Both the position numbers and the translations under genes were made by a program. From positions 1-33,954 of the forward strand of contig NZ_AUHY01000030.1 of the NCBI RefSeq assembly GCF_000423425.1: a DNA stretch of 33,954 nucleotides, in the 5' to 3' direction. The stretch is from Meiothermus rufus DSM 22234. Lineage in GTDB: Bacteria; Deinococcota; Deinococci; Deinococcales; Thermaceae. Positions 23,349 to 32,127 of this stretch are shown in pieces. The stretch's first letter is position 1, and the number at the start of each line of letters is the position of its first letter. The notes beneath the pieces were generated by a model. That model was not told the origin of the DNA. It made no database searches and saw only the letters and a list, made by a program, of their open reading frames with translations.

Positions 23349-24131
23349 ATGAACTGGCTGGAGAACATCCGCATCGTGTTGGTGGGCAGCCAAGAACCCA
23401 TGAACGTAGGGGCCGCCGCACGGGCTATGCAAAACTTTGGCATGACCGACCTGTGGCTGGTAGCCCCCGAGCCAAGAGTGCAGCAAGACCTGGCTCTCCA
23501 CCCCCAAGGCTCGCTGGCCTACCGCCTGGCGGTGCGGGCAGAGGAGATACTGGATAACCTCAAGGTGGTACAAACCCTGCGCGAGGCCACCGCCGAAGCC
23601 CGGTTGGTGGTAGGCACCACCGTGCGCGAGCGGGAAATTTACACCGGCCCACTGGTAGAGCCCAAAACCATGGCCCAGCGTGTGGCCGAGGTGGCCCCCC
23701 AGGGCCGGGTGGCTTTGGTCTTCGGGCGCGAGACCTCGGGCCTGACCCGGGAGGAGATCGATCTTTCCCAGCTCATCGTGCGCATCCCCACCTCGCCCAA
23801 GCAGGCCAGCCTAAACCTGGCCCAGGCTGTACTGCTTTTGTGCTACGAGGTCTTTGGGGCTGCCCACAATCCTCCCGAGCCGGCCCCGGCCCCCCTGGCC
23901 GAGCGGGAGGCCTTGGAACGGCTCTTCGACGATCTGCAAAACTACATTCGCCAAATTGGCTTTACCGATGAGAAGCGGCTCCCCTACGCGATGCGGCGCT
24001 TCCGTCGGCTGCTGCACAAGGCCCAGCTAACCCCTGCCGAGGTGCAATTTTTGCGGGGCTTCCTGCACCAAAGCCGCTGGTACGCCCAGCACGGGCGGCG
24101 CAAAACCGACCCCAAGCCTGAGGAAAGGTGA
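23349..24131 (+). CDS. SpoU-class tRNA 2'-O-methyltransferase, TrmJ-like
   Basis: A 260-residue SPOUT methyltransferase. It begins NWLENIRIVLVGSQEPMNVGAAARAMQNFG (first motif NVGAAARAM). The knot contains VALVFGRETSGLTREEIDL and IPTSPKQASLNLAQAVLLLCYEVF, as in E. coli TrmJ. A helical C-terminal extension (LFDDLQNYIRQIGF to FLHQSRWY) also fits TrmJ, which methylates the 2'-OH of position 32 in tRNAs. TrmJ is favoured over rRNA enzymes, but the target is inferred. ATG 23349 is set by the -10 spacing; the longer frame to 23061 overlaps efp. The histidine kinase starts 3 nt after its stop. Confidence 0.85.
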   Translation: MNWLENIRIVLVGSQEPMNVGAAARAMQNFGMTDLWLVAPEPRVQQDLALHPQGSLAYRLAVRAEEILDNLKVVQTLREATAEARLVVGTTVREREIYTGPLVEPKTMAQRVAEVAPQGRVALVFGRETSGLTREEIDLSQLIVRIPTSPKQASLNLAQAVLLLCYEVFGAAHNPPEPAPAPLAEREALERLFDDLQNYIRQIGFTDEKRLPYAMRRFRRLLHKAQLTPAEVQFLRGFLHQSRWYAQHGRRKTDPKPEER

Positions 24132-24134
24132 GCT

Positions 24135-25721
24135 ATGGAAACCGCCCCTAGCCTGTTCCGGCTCATTCGGCTGTACCGGCTGGTTCTGCCTTTGGCTATC
24201 GCGTTGGTGGTGGTTCTTTTTGAACTTTCCCTCCAGCCCTTCCAAGGCCAACCCGCGGCCTTCTGGCTAAGGCTGGGTTTTTACGGCCTGGTAGGCCCTT
24301 TGGTCACCTGGATGACCCTAGAGTGGATTGCCCAGCAGGTACAGGAACGCGAACGGGCCCAGCGAGCCTTAGAGGTGGCCAACCAACGCCTGGAGGCCAT
24401 CGAGCGGGTGCTCAAGCAGGCTTCCGCTGCCGAAAACCTAGAGCAGGCCTTGGCCGCGGTGGTACAGGAGGCCGCCCAGGCCCTGGGCATGGAGGTCGCC
24501 CTCAGCCTCGAGGGGGTACAGGCTACCTCGGTTGGTTTCCGAGAAACAGGGCCGGTGTATGCCCTGCCGCTACCCGGAATGGCGGGGAAGCTCGAGGTGG
24601 CCCTCCCCCGGCCCTTGAGCGATGAGGAAAAGAACTTTTTGGAGGTACTGGTAGCCGAGGTGGCCGGAGCCCTGGACTCGGTACGCGCCCGCAGCCGGGA
24701 TCTACTCACCCTCTACGAGGTGGATCAGGCCCTGCGGGCTGAGGCCAACCTGGGGCGGCTTTTGGAGCGCCTGTTGGAGCGCATTCTGGACTGGGCTGGG
24801 GCCGAGGGCGGAGGGGTGCTGCTTTTGGACGAGGAGCACTTCCTCCAACCCCAGGTGCTGCACAACCTGGCCCTGCCCCCGCACGCCTTTGCTCCTGAAG
24901 GGCGCTGGAAGGAGGCCCTCGAGGCCCCCACCTTCGTACAGGACAACCTGCTGGCCATACCGCTGCGCCAGCAGGGCCCTATCGGCCTATTGCTGGTGCA
25001 AGGGGAAGCAGAAAACCTACGCCAACGAATGGCCTTCCTGCGGTTCTTGGCTGCACAGGTCACCCTGGCGGTACGCAACGCCCAGGCCTACCTGAGGGCG
25101 GAGGAGCTGGCCCTGACCGAGGAGCGCAACCGCATCGCCCGGGAAATCCACGACGGCATCGCCCAGGCCCTGGCCTTTATGGCCCTCAAGCTCGACTTGG
25201 CCGAGCGCCTCTTGCCAACCGATCCCTCCCGGGCCTTGGAGGAACTATCCCAGGTCAAAGAGACCCTGCGGGCCCAGATTCGCGAAGTCCGGCGCAGCAT
25301 CTTTGCCTTGCGCCCCATCGACCTCGAGCGCTATGGCTTTTTGGAGTCGGTGCGACGCTACGCCAGCGCCTTCGCCGAGCAGGCCGGCTTCCGGGTGCGG
25401 CTTGGTCTGCCGGAGCGGCTCGAGCTCTCCCAGGCTTCCGAGCTAGTCTTCTTCCGGGTTTTACAGGAGGCCCTAACCAACGCCGCCAAACATGGCCGGC
25501 CCAGCCTGGTTCAGGTCACCCTCACCCCCCTGGGGGAGCGGGGTGGGGTGCTCGAGGTACGCGACAATGGCAAAGGCTTCACTGCCGAGGGGGCCGCAGG
25601 GGGCCTAGGAGGCTTCGGCCTAACCCAGATGCGCGAGCGGGTGGAGGCCCGGGGGGGGCGTTTCGAAGTGGTCTCGCTTCCCGGCCAAGGTACCTGCGTG
25701 CGGGCCGAGTTGCCCTTTTAG
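24135..25721 (+). CDS. NarL-type sensor histidine kinase with GAF-like regions
   Basis: A 528-residue membrane sensor kinase. Two N-terminal helices (about 16-32 and 43-60) have almost no loop between them. A coiled coil (about 62-105) and two GAF-like regions (about 105-175 and 195-310) follow. The HisKA_3 phosphoacceptor motif is EERNRIAREIHDGIAQALAF with His339. The HATPase domain has LQEALTNAAKHGRPS, DNGKGF and GGFGLTQMRERVEARGG. The lack of a large external domain suggests a cytosolic or membrane signal. No response regulator is adjacent, so it is an orphan kinase here. It is cotranscribed with the TrmJ-like gene upstream and YdcF downstream. Confidence 0.9.
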   Translation: METAPSLFRLIRLYRLVLPLAIALVVVLFELSLQPFQGQPAAFWLRLGFYGLVGPLVTWMTLEWIAQQVQERERAQRALEVANQRLEAIERVLKQASAAENLEQALAAVVQEAAQALGMEVALSLEGVQATSVGFRETGPVYALPLPGMAGKLEVALPRPLSDEEKNFLEVLVAEVAGALDSVRARSRDLLTLYEVDQALRAEANLGRLLERLLERILDWAGAEGGGVLLLDEEHFLQPQVLHNLALPPHAFAPEGRWKEALEAPTFVQDNLLAIPLRQQGPIGLLLVQGEAENLRQRMAFLRFLAAQVTLAVRNAQAYLRAEELALTEERNRIAREIHDGIAQALAFMALKLDLAERLLPTDPSRALEELSQVKETLRAQIREVRRSIFALRPIDLERYGFLESVRRYASAFAEQAGFRVRLGLPERLELSQASELVFFRVLQEALTNAAKHGRPSLVQVTLTPLGERGGVLEVRDNGKGFTAEGAAGGLGGFGLTQMRERVEARGGRFEVVSLPGQGTCVRAELPF

Positions 25722-25730
25722 GATGGAAGT

Positions 25731-26516
25731 ATGGCCTGGTGGAAAACGCGCCTCGGCATCTCCGCTGGACTAAGCCTGTTGCTGCTGCCTTTGGGCCTAC
25801 TGCTCAACCCCAGCTTGCCGCCGGGCCCTTTGGGTTTGCTGTGGCTGGCTGGCGCTTTGTGCGGCCTCTGGACGCCCGCCTTCCGCCTGTTGCTGGGGGG
25901 CGCCGCCACTTTGGCTTTGCTGGTGGGCCTGATCCTGTTTACCCCGCTTCCCGCCTGGCTTTTGGGCTGGCTCGAGGTACGGCAACAACCCCAGCCCGCC
26001 GATGCCATTGTGGTGCTGGGTGGGGGGATGCACTGCGGGGCAGGCGAGCTGGAAGGCAGCTCGCTGGCCCGGTTGGAAAAGGGCCTGGAACTCTGGCAGG
26101 CTGGCTGGGCCCCCCGTCTCACCCTTTCCGACACCGTAGGGGAGATTTTCGGCGATAGCCGCTGCCCTTCCTTAGGGCGGGTGGCCCTGGAGCGGGTGCG
26201 GGCGCTGTACAGCATAGCTGGCCCGGAAGTGGTGCTCTTGCCGCAGATGCGTACCACCCGCACCGAGGCCCTGGCCGTGGCTGAGGTGGCCCAGCGCCAA
26301 GGCTGGCAGCGGGTACTCTTGGTCACCACCCCGGCCCACAGCCGCCGCGCAGTGGGAGCCTTCCGCCGGCTGGGCTTGGAGGTGGTGAGCGTGCCCTCGA
26401 GCGAGCCCCGCTTCGACCGGGCTCTGGCCCAGCCCTTCGACCGCCTCCTGGCCCTGACCCCGCTGGTGCGGGAATACCTGGGGCTGGGGCTCTACCGGCT
26501 GCGGGGCTGGCTGTAG
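25731..26516 (+). CDS. YdcF/ElyC-family membrane protein (DUF218)
   Basis: A 261-residue protein with two or three N-terminal hydrophobic helices (to about residue 80) and a DUF218 domain. Conserved points are ADAIVVLGGGMHCGAGELEG, SLARLEKGLELWQAGWAPRL, LLPQMRTTRTEALAVAEVA and RVLLVTTPAHSRRAVGAFRRLG. Related E. coli proteins (ElyC, SanA, YdcF) act on or near envelope precursors, but the reaction is unclear. The start lies 9 nt after the kinase stop, behind a GGA-rich ribosome site, so it belongs to that operon. It ends 2 nt from the convergent oxidoreductase gene. Confidence 0.82.
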   Translation: MAWWKTRLGISAGLSLLLLPLGLLLNPSLPPGPLGLLWLAGALCGLWTPAFRLLLGGAATLALLVGLILFTPLPAWLLGWLEVRQQPQPADAIVVLGGGMHCGAGELEGSSLARLEKGLELWQAGWAPRLTLSDTVGEIFGDSRCPSLGRVALERVRALYSIAGPEVVLLPQMRTTRTEALAVAEVAQRQGWQRVLLVTTPAHSRRAVGAFRRLGLEVVSVPSSEPRFDRALAQPFDRLLALTPLVREYLGLGLYRLRGWL

Positions 26517-26518
26517 GG

Positions 26519-27562
26519 TTAGGCGTAGTCCTGCAAGACGGCAGCCAGGGCAGCCGGGCTGGGGCGTAGCTGCTCAGGGGAGAGGTGGGCCAGGGGGGTG
26601 TGCAGGCCCTCTACCTCGGCCAGGTTAGGCCGGTGAGGGTTGTAGTAGATTAGACCGGTGATGAACTCCTGCTTCTCCTGGGCCTCCAGCAGGCGCCTTA
26701 GGGCTACGGTTTTGTCGGTGGGGTCGTAGTCGGCCTCGAGGTTGCGCAGGGCGATGCGCGAGCCATCGTGCAACTCGACCAGGCGGTACTCGCCAGGCTG
26801 CATCGGCTCGATGGCGATCTCCTCGGCCGGGGGGATGAAACCCAGCTCGTGCAGGGGCTTTTCGTGCTTAGTACCGTAACCGTAGCTCTTGGGGCTGTCG
26901 TCCTCGTTGTTGAAGGTCACGCAGGGGCTGATGATGTCCAGCACCGCCGTGCCCCGGTGGGAGAGGGCCGCTTTGAGAAGCTCGCGCACCTGCTTGGCAT
27001 CCCCAGCGAAGCTGCGGGCCACGAAGCCGCACCCCGCGACCAAGGCCTCGAGGCACAGGTCTACCGGTGGAAAAGGGTTTTCTCCCGCATACTTAAGGCG
27101 CAGCCCTTCCTCGGCGGTGGCGGAAAACTGGCCCTTGGTCAGGCCGTATACCCCGTTGTTCTCGATAATGTAGACCATGCGCAGGTTGCGCCGCATGAGG
27201 TGCTTGAACTGGCCCAGGCCAATGCTGCCGGTATCGCCATCGCCCGAAACCCCAATGGCCCGCAGGGTGTGGTTGGCCAGCAAGGCCCCAGTGGCCACGC
27301 TGGGCATGCGACCGTGCAGGGCGTTGAAGCCGTGGGACATCCCCAAGAAATAGGCCGGCGACTTGGAAGAGCAGCCGATACCAGAGAGCTTGATGACCTG
27401 GTGAGGCCGCAAGGAAAGCTCAAAGGCCACTTGGACGATCTGGCTGGAGATGCTGTTGTGGCCGCAGCCCTTGCACAAGGTGCTGGGAGCACCGTCGTAG
27501 TCTTTCTTGCTTAGACCGGCTAGGTTGAGCTTAGGGGCGGTGGTGGGAAGAGGGTTTTCCAT
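26519..27562 (-). CDS. 2-oxoacid:ferredoxin oxidoreductase, beta subunit
   Basis: A 347-residue thiamine-diphosphate subunit. It has cluster ligands in LCKGCGHNSI and GIGCSSKSPAYF, a ThDP/Mg motif in GDGDTGSIGLGQFKHLMRRN, and NNGVYGLTKGQFSAT. A C-terminal region of about 70 residues follows. This is the beta subunit that decarboxylates a 2-oxoacid and passes electrons to ferredoxin; the sequence type is KorB-like (2-oxoglutarate), but pyruvate or other acids are possible. GGAG 7 nt before the ATG; the gap to the alpha gene is 12 nt, so the two form an operon. The ferredoxin-type protein at 7610-8569 could be a partner only by speculation. Confidence 0.9.
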   Translation of the reverse strand: MENPLPTTAPKLNLAGLSKKDYDGAPSTLCKGCGHNSISSQIVQVAFELSLRPHQVIKLSGIGCSSKSPAYFLGMSHGFNALHGRMPSVATGALLANHTLRAIGVSGDGDTGSIGLGQFKHLMRRNLRMVYIIENNGVYGLTKGQFSATAEEGLRLKYAGENPFPPVDLCLEALVAGCGFVARSFAGDAKQVRELLKAALSHRGTAVLDIISPCVTFNNEDDSPKSYGYGTKHEKPLHELGFIPPAEEIAIEPMQPGEYRLVELHDGSRIALRNLEADYDPTDKTVALRRLLEAQEKQEFITGLIYYNPHRPNLAEVEGLHTPLAHLSPEQLRPSPAALAAVLQDYA

Positions 27563-27574
27563 ACTCGGGCTCCT

Positions 27575-29398
27575 TTACTGTAGGGCCTCCCGCTTCAAAA
27601 GCTCCTCGAGAACCCACTGGGCGGTAAGGGGAAGGCCATCGAGGTAGGCGATGGGATAGAGGCGGCTTGCCAGCTCGGGCAGCTCGTTTTGCAGGATGGC
27701 GCAAAGCTGGCCATCGCGGTTGAGCTCAATCACGTAGACCCGCTCGTGGGCCGCCACGAACTCGCCCACCTCGGGGCCGATGGGCAAAGCCCGCAGGCGC
27801 AGGAAGCTGGTGGGCAGGCGTTCCGCCAGCCGGTCGCGCGCTTCCTCAATGGCGTAGCGGGTGGTGCCGAAGGCGATAAGACCAATACGGGCCTGGGGAT
27901 GGGCCTGGATCACCGGCGGGGGCATCCGCTTGCGGGCCGTCTCGAACTTCCGGGCCAGGCGGGCCATATTGCGCACCCAGTCCTCGGGACGTTCGCTGTA
28001 CTGGGCCTGCTCGTTGTGGCCGCTGCCACGGGTGAAATAGGCCGCCATAGGGTGCGGGGTGCCCGGCAGGGTGCGGTAGGGAATGCCGTCGCCATCCACA
28101 TCCTTGTAGCGGGCAAAATACCCCAGGGCCTCAAGCTCTTGGGCGCTGAGCACCTTACCCCGCTGCAGGGGCTGGTTCGGGTAGTCGAAGGGGCGGCCCA
28201 TCCAGTTGTTCATGCCCAAATCCAGGTCGGAAAGCACAAACACCGGGGTCTGGAGTTCTTCCGCTAGGTCAAAGGCCTTCCACCCGAACTCGAAGCACTC
28301 CTCGATGGAGGAGGGCAGCAGCACGGGGTGCTTGGTGTCGCCGTGGCCCAGGTAGTAGGTAAAAAGCAGGTCGCCCTGGCTGGTGCGGGTGGGTAGGCCG
28401 GTGCTGGGGCCTACCCGCTGGATGTCCCAGATAACCGCAGGAATCTCGGCGTAGTAGCCGTAGCTGACAAATTCGGCCATCAGGCTGATGCCCGGGCCAC
28501 TGGTGGCGGTTAGCGCCCGGGCCCCGGCCCAGCCCGCCCCCATCACGATGCCAGCAGCAGCAAGCTCATCCTCGGCCTGCACCACCGCATAAGTGGGGTG
28601 ACCTTGCTCGTCCTTGCGTAGCCGGGCCAGGAACTCCTTCAAAGCATCCATAAAGCTGGTGGAGGGGGTGATGGGGTACCAGGCCGCCACGCTCACCCCC
28701 CCAAAGACCGCCCCCAGGGCTCCGGCCTCGTTGCCGGTCATTAAGATCAGGCCCTCGGTTTTGTTCATGGGCTCGAGGCGGTAGGGGTCTCGCTTTTGCA
28801 GGTTCTGCGCCGCCCAGGCCTGGGCCCGCCGCACCACCTCGAGGTTGCTCTCCACCAGCTTGGCCCGCTGAGCAAACTGAGCTCCCAGGGCCTCCGCCAC
28901 CACCTCGAGGGGCAGGTCTAGCATCCAGGCCAGTACCCCCACGTAGGCCATGTTGGCCAGGTAGGGCTTACGCTTGACCGGTATGTCCATTCCGGCCAAG
29001 AACTCCCCCGCGGGGATGGGGTAGTAGACCAGATCGGAGCGCTGGGGCAGGTTTTTGATCTCGGTGTGGTATAGGCAAACCCCCCCGCTAGGTAGTGCGG
29101 CCACGTCTTCCTGGGCGGTGGCGGGGTTGAAGGCCACCAGAATCTCCGAGGGCTTGCGGGCCACGTAACCTTGGTGGCTGACCCGGATGTGGTACCAGGT
29201 GGGCATCCCCTGGATGTTGGAAGGGAAGATGTTCTTGCCGTGTACCGGTATGCCTAGCTTAAAAAACGACCGCAACAGGGTAAGGTTGGCGGTCTGGCTT
29301 CCGGTTCCGTTGGCGGTAGCCACCACCAGCGAAAAGTCGTTGACGATGGGGGACTGGATGGCGGGCTGGGCCATCTGCGCATGTTCCAGAACGCTCAT
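27575..29398 (-). CDS. 2-oxoacid:ferredoxin oxidoreductase, fused gamma-alpha subunit
   Basis: A 607-residue subunit. Residues about 20-190 form the gamma (POR_N-gamma) domain: DFSLVVATANGTGSQTANL, NIQGMPTWYHIRVS and NMAYVGVLAWMLDLPLEVV. The alpha domain follows from about 215 with NEAGALGAVFGGVSVAAWYPITPSTS and AGIVMGAGWAGARALTATSGPG, then a Rossmann-like C-terminal domain with RIGLIAFGTTRYAIEEA. The gamma-alpha order is typical for KorA-type enzymes. ATG 29398 is set by AGGAGG 5 nt upstream; 24 extra in-frame residues from 29470 are rejected. A -10-like TAGGAT lies further upstream, sharing the gap with the divergent amidohydrolase gene. Confidence 0.9.
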   Translation of the reverse strand: MSVLEHAQMAQPAIQSPIVNDFSLVVATANGTGSQTANLTLLRSFFKLGIPVHGKNIFPSNIQGMPTWYHIRVSHQGYVARKPSEILVAFNPATAQEDVAALPSGGVCLYHTEIKNLPQRSDLVYYPIPAGEFLAGMDIPVKRKPYLANMAYVGVLAWMLDLPLEVVAEALGAQFAQRAKLVESNLEVVRRAQAWAAQNLQKRDPYRLEPMNKTEGLILMTGNEAGALGAVFGGVSVAAWYPITPSTSFMDALKEFLARLRKDEQGHPTYAVVQAEDELAAAGIVMGAGWAGARALTATSGPGISLMAEFVSYGYYAEIPAVIWDIQRVGPSTGLPTRTSQGDLLFTYYLGHGDTKHPVLLPSSIEECFEFGWKAFDLAEELQTPVFVLSDLDLGMNNWMGRPFDYPNQPLQRGKVLSAQELEALGYFARYKDVDGDGIPYRTLPGTPHPMAAYFTRGSGHNEQAQYSERPEDWVRNMARLARKFETARKRMPPPVIQAHPQARIGLIAFGTTRYAIEEARDRLAERLPTSFLRLRALPIGPEVGEFVAAHERVYVIELNRDGQLCAILQNELPELASRLYPIAYLDGLPLTAQWVLEELLKREALQ

Positions 29399-29457
29399 GA
29401 CACCTCCTACAGGCCAAAGCTTGGTCTGTGCCCTTATCCTACCGAAAAAATGGGCGG

Positions 29458-29486
29458 TTGGTTGAATCAAAGAGCCCAGTTAGACT
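29458..29486 (+). promoter_or_regulatory. Promoter of the amidohydrolase gene, near-leaderless
   Basis: TTGGTT (29458-29463), 17-nt spacer, TAGACT (29481-29486), then 5 nt to ATG 29492. Confidence 0.5.
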
Positions 29487-29491
29487 TGGGC

Positions 29492-30766
29492 ATGGCGCCT
29501 TTGCTACTGGAAGAGGCTACGGTGCTGGATGTGCGCGCGGGCCGGTTGCTGCCCGACCAGCGGGTGGTGCTGCGGGAGGGCCGAATCGCGCGCCTCGAGC
29601 CCATGGAAGCCCCGGCCCCCGAGGCCCAGGCCCCGGGGGTGCGGGTGCTCAAGGTGCGCGGCCTGACCCTCCTCCCCGGGCTGATCGACGCCCACGTCCA
29701 CGTGATGGCCTGGACCGCCAACCTGCGCGAGCTGAGCAACGCCTCACCCCACTACAACGCCCTCTGCGCCGCCCAGATCATGCGGGAGATGCTGCGGCGG
29801 GGCTTCACTACTGTACGCGACGCCGCCGGGGCCGACTTTGGCCTCAAGCGGGCAGTCGAGGAAGGGCTTCTCGAGGGGCCCCGGCTCTACATCTGCGGGC
29901 GGGCCCTGAGCCAGACCGGGGGGCACGGCGATGTGCGGGGACCAGGCGAGGAGGCCCTACAAACCGTGAGCAGTCCGGTGGCCTTTGGCCGGGTGGCCGA
30001 CGGGGTGCCGGAGGTGCGCCGGGCCGCCCGGGAGGAGATCCGCCGGGGCGCCGACCAGCTCAAGCTGATGCTAGGCGGGGGCATTGCCTCACCTACCGAC
30101 CGCCTGACCAACGACCAGTTCTCCCGCGAGGAAATCGCCGCAGCGGTGGAAGAGGCCGAGATGGCCGACCTCTACGTAATGGCCCACGCCTATACGGCCC
30201 GCGCGGTCAACCGCGCCCTAGAGGCCGGGGTACGCAGCATAGAGCACGGCAATCTGATCGATGAAAGCAGCGTGGAGCGGTTTTTGCGCTACGGAGCCTG
30301 GCTGGTGCCCACCCTGGTCACCTACCAGGCCCTAGCCCAAGAAGGGGTAACCGCCGGGTTGCCCCGCGAGGTAGCCCACAAAATAGACCTGGTGCTGGAC
30401 AAGGGGCTGGCCGCCCTCGAGCTGGCCTACCGCGCGGGGGTCAATCTGGCCTACGGCACTGACCTGTTAGGGAGCATGCATCGCCACCAGCTGCAGGAGT
30501 TCACCCTACGGGCCCAGGTGCAGCCCAACCTCGAGGTCATCCGGGCCGCCACCCTCTATGCCGCCCGGCTGTTGCGGGCCGAGGGCCAGCTGGGCGAATT
30601 GGTTCCCGGGGCCTATGCCGACCTGATCGCCGTGGCGGGAAACCCCTTGGAAGACCTGGGGGTGCTGACCCAGCCCGAACGTTACCTTCAGCTGGTAATC
30701 AAGGGGGGGCGGGTCTACCTCGAGGCCATCCCCCCCCCAAGCGGCCAGTTGGGAAAAACCGCATAA
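29492..30766 (+). CDS. Metal-dependent amidohydrolase
   Basis: A 424-residue amidohydrolase of the imidazolonepropionase/prolidase-like type. A small beta domain flanks the TIM barrel. Metal-site motifs are present: GLIDAHVHVMAW (HxH), DQLKLMLGGGIAS (probable carboxylated Lys), VMAHAYTARAV and SIEHGNLID (two His), and LAYGTDLLG (Asp). Members cut Xaa-Pro, Xaa-Arg or other cyclic/peptide amides; the substrate is not predictable. ATG 29492 (MAPLLLEEATVLD) is chosen from the promoter spacing and the family start; the frame extends further upstream into the divergent gene. The metallo-beta-lactamase-fold gene follows with its own promoter. Confidence 0.85.
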   Translation: MAPLLLEEATVLDVRAGRLLPDQRVVLREGRIARLEPMEAPAPEAQAPGVRVLKVRGLTLLPGLIDAHVHVMAWTANLRELSNASPHYNALCAAQIMREMLRRGFTTVRDAAGADFGLKRAVEEGLLEGPRLYICGRALSQTGGHGDVRGPGEEALQTVSSPVAFGRVADGVPEVRRAAREEIRRGADQLKLMLGGGIASPTDRLTNDQFSREEIAAAVEEAEMADLYVMAHAYTARAVNRALEAGVRSIEHGNLIDESSVERFLRYGAWLVPTLVTYQALAQEGVTAGLPREVAHKIDLVLDKGLAALELAYRAGVNLAYGTDLLGSMHRHQLQEFTLRAQVQPNLEVIRAATLYAARLLRAEGQLGELVPGAYADLIAVAGNPLEDLGVLTQPERYLQLVIKGGRVYLEAIPPPSGQLGKTA

Positions 30767-30826
30767 TGAGACCCCTCTTTGGCCAAAGAGCCACGCAACC
30801 CACCTTCGGGAAAAAGTTTGACTTGG

Positions 30827-30832
30827 TACAAT
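30827..30832 (+). promoter_or_regulatory. -10 box of the MBL-fold gene, leaderless type
   Basis: TACAAT, 6 nt before ATG 30839. No good -35 at 17 nt. Confidence 0.5.
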
Positions 30833-30838
30833 CCCTCC

Positions 30839-31852
<1,014 letters not shown>

Positions 31853-31919
31853 AGCATCCCGGGAAACAGGCCCCTTAAGTGATCCGCTGCTTCCCGTGGC
31901 TGTTCGGAAGGAGGCCCCC

Positions 31920-32126
31920 ATGAGCAAGGTCTATAAGAAGGTAGAGCTGGTAGGCAGTAGCTCGGAAAGCCTCGAGGACGCCATCCAAGTGGCGCTGGCC
32001 CGGGCCCGCCAAACCCTGCGCAACCTGGACTGGTTCGAGGTCAAGGAGATCCGCGGCAGCCTGAGCGACGGCCAGGTGAGCGCCTACCAGGTCACGCTGC
32101 TGGTGGGCTTTCGCCTGGAGGAGTAG
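31920..32126 (+). CDS. Dodecin, flavin-binding protein
   Basis: A 68-residue dodecin, which forms a hollow dodecamer storing FMN/riboflavin (and in Thermus also CoA). Conserved are MSKVYKKVELVGSSSESLED, a helix, then NLDWFEVKEIRGSL with Trp38 that stacks on flavin, Arg45, and SAYQVTLLVGFRLEE with Gln57 and Arg65. ATG 31920 has GGAAGGAGG 5 nt upstream. The stop lies 1 nt from the convergent gamma-glutamyltransferase stop. Confidence 0.94.
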   Translation: MSKVYKKVELVGSSSESLEDAIQVALARARQTLRNLDWFEVKEIRGSLSDGQVSAYQVTLLVGFRLEE

Positions 32127-32127
32127 C

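Noticed and set aside
26768-27514. Long plus-strand open frame opposite the oxidoreductase beta gene, and similar frames elsewhere.
   Set aside because: They are shadows of GC-rich coding strands with no motifs or ribosome sites.
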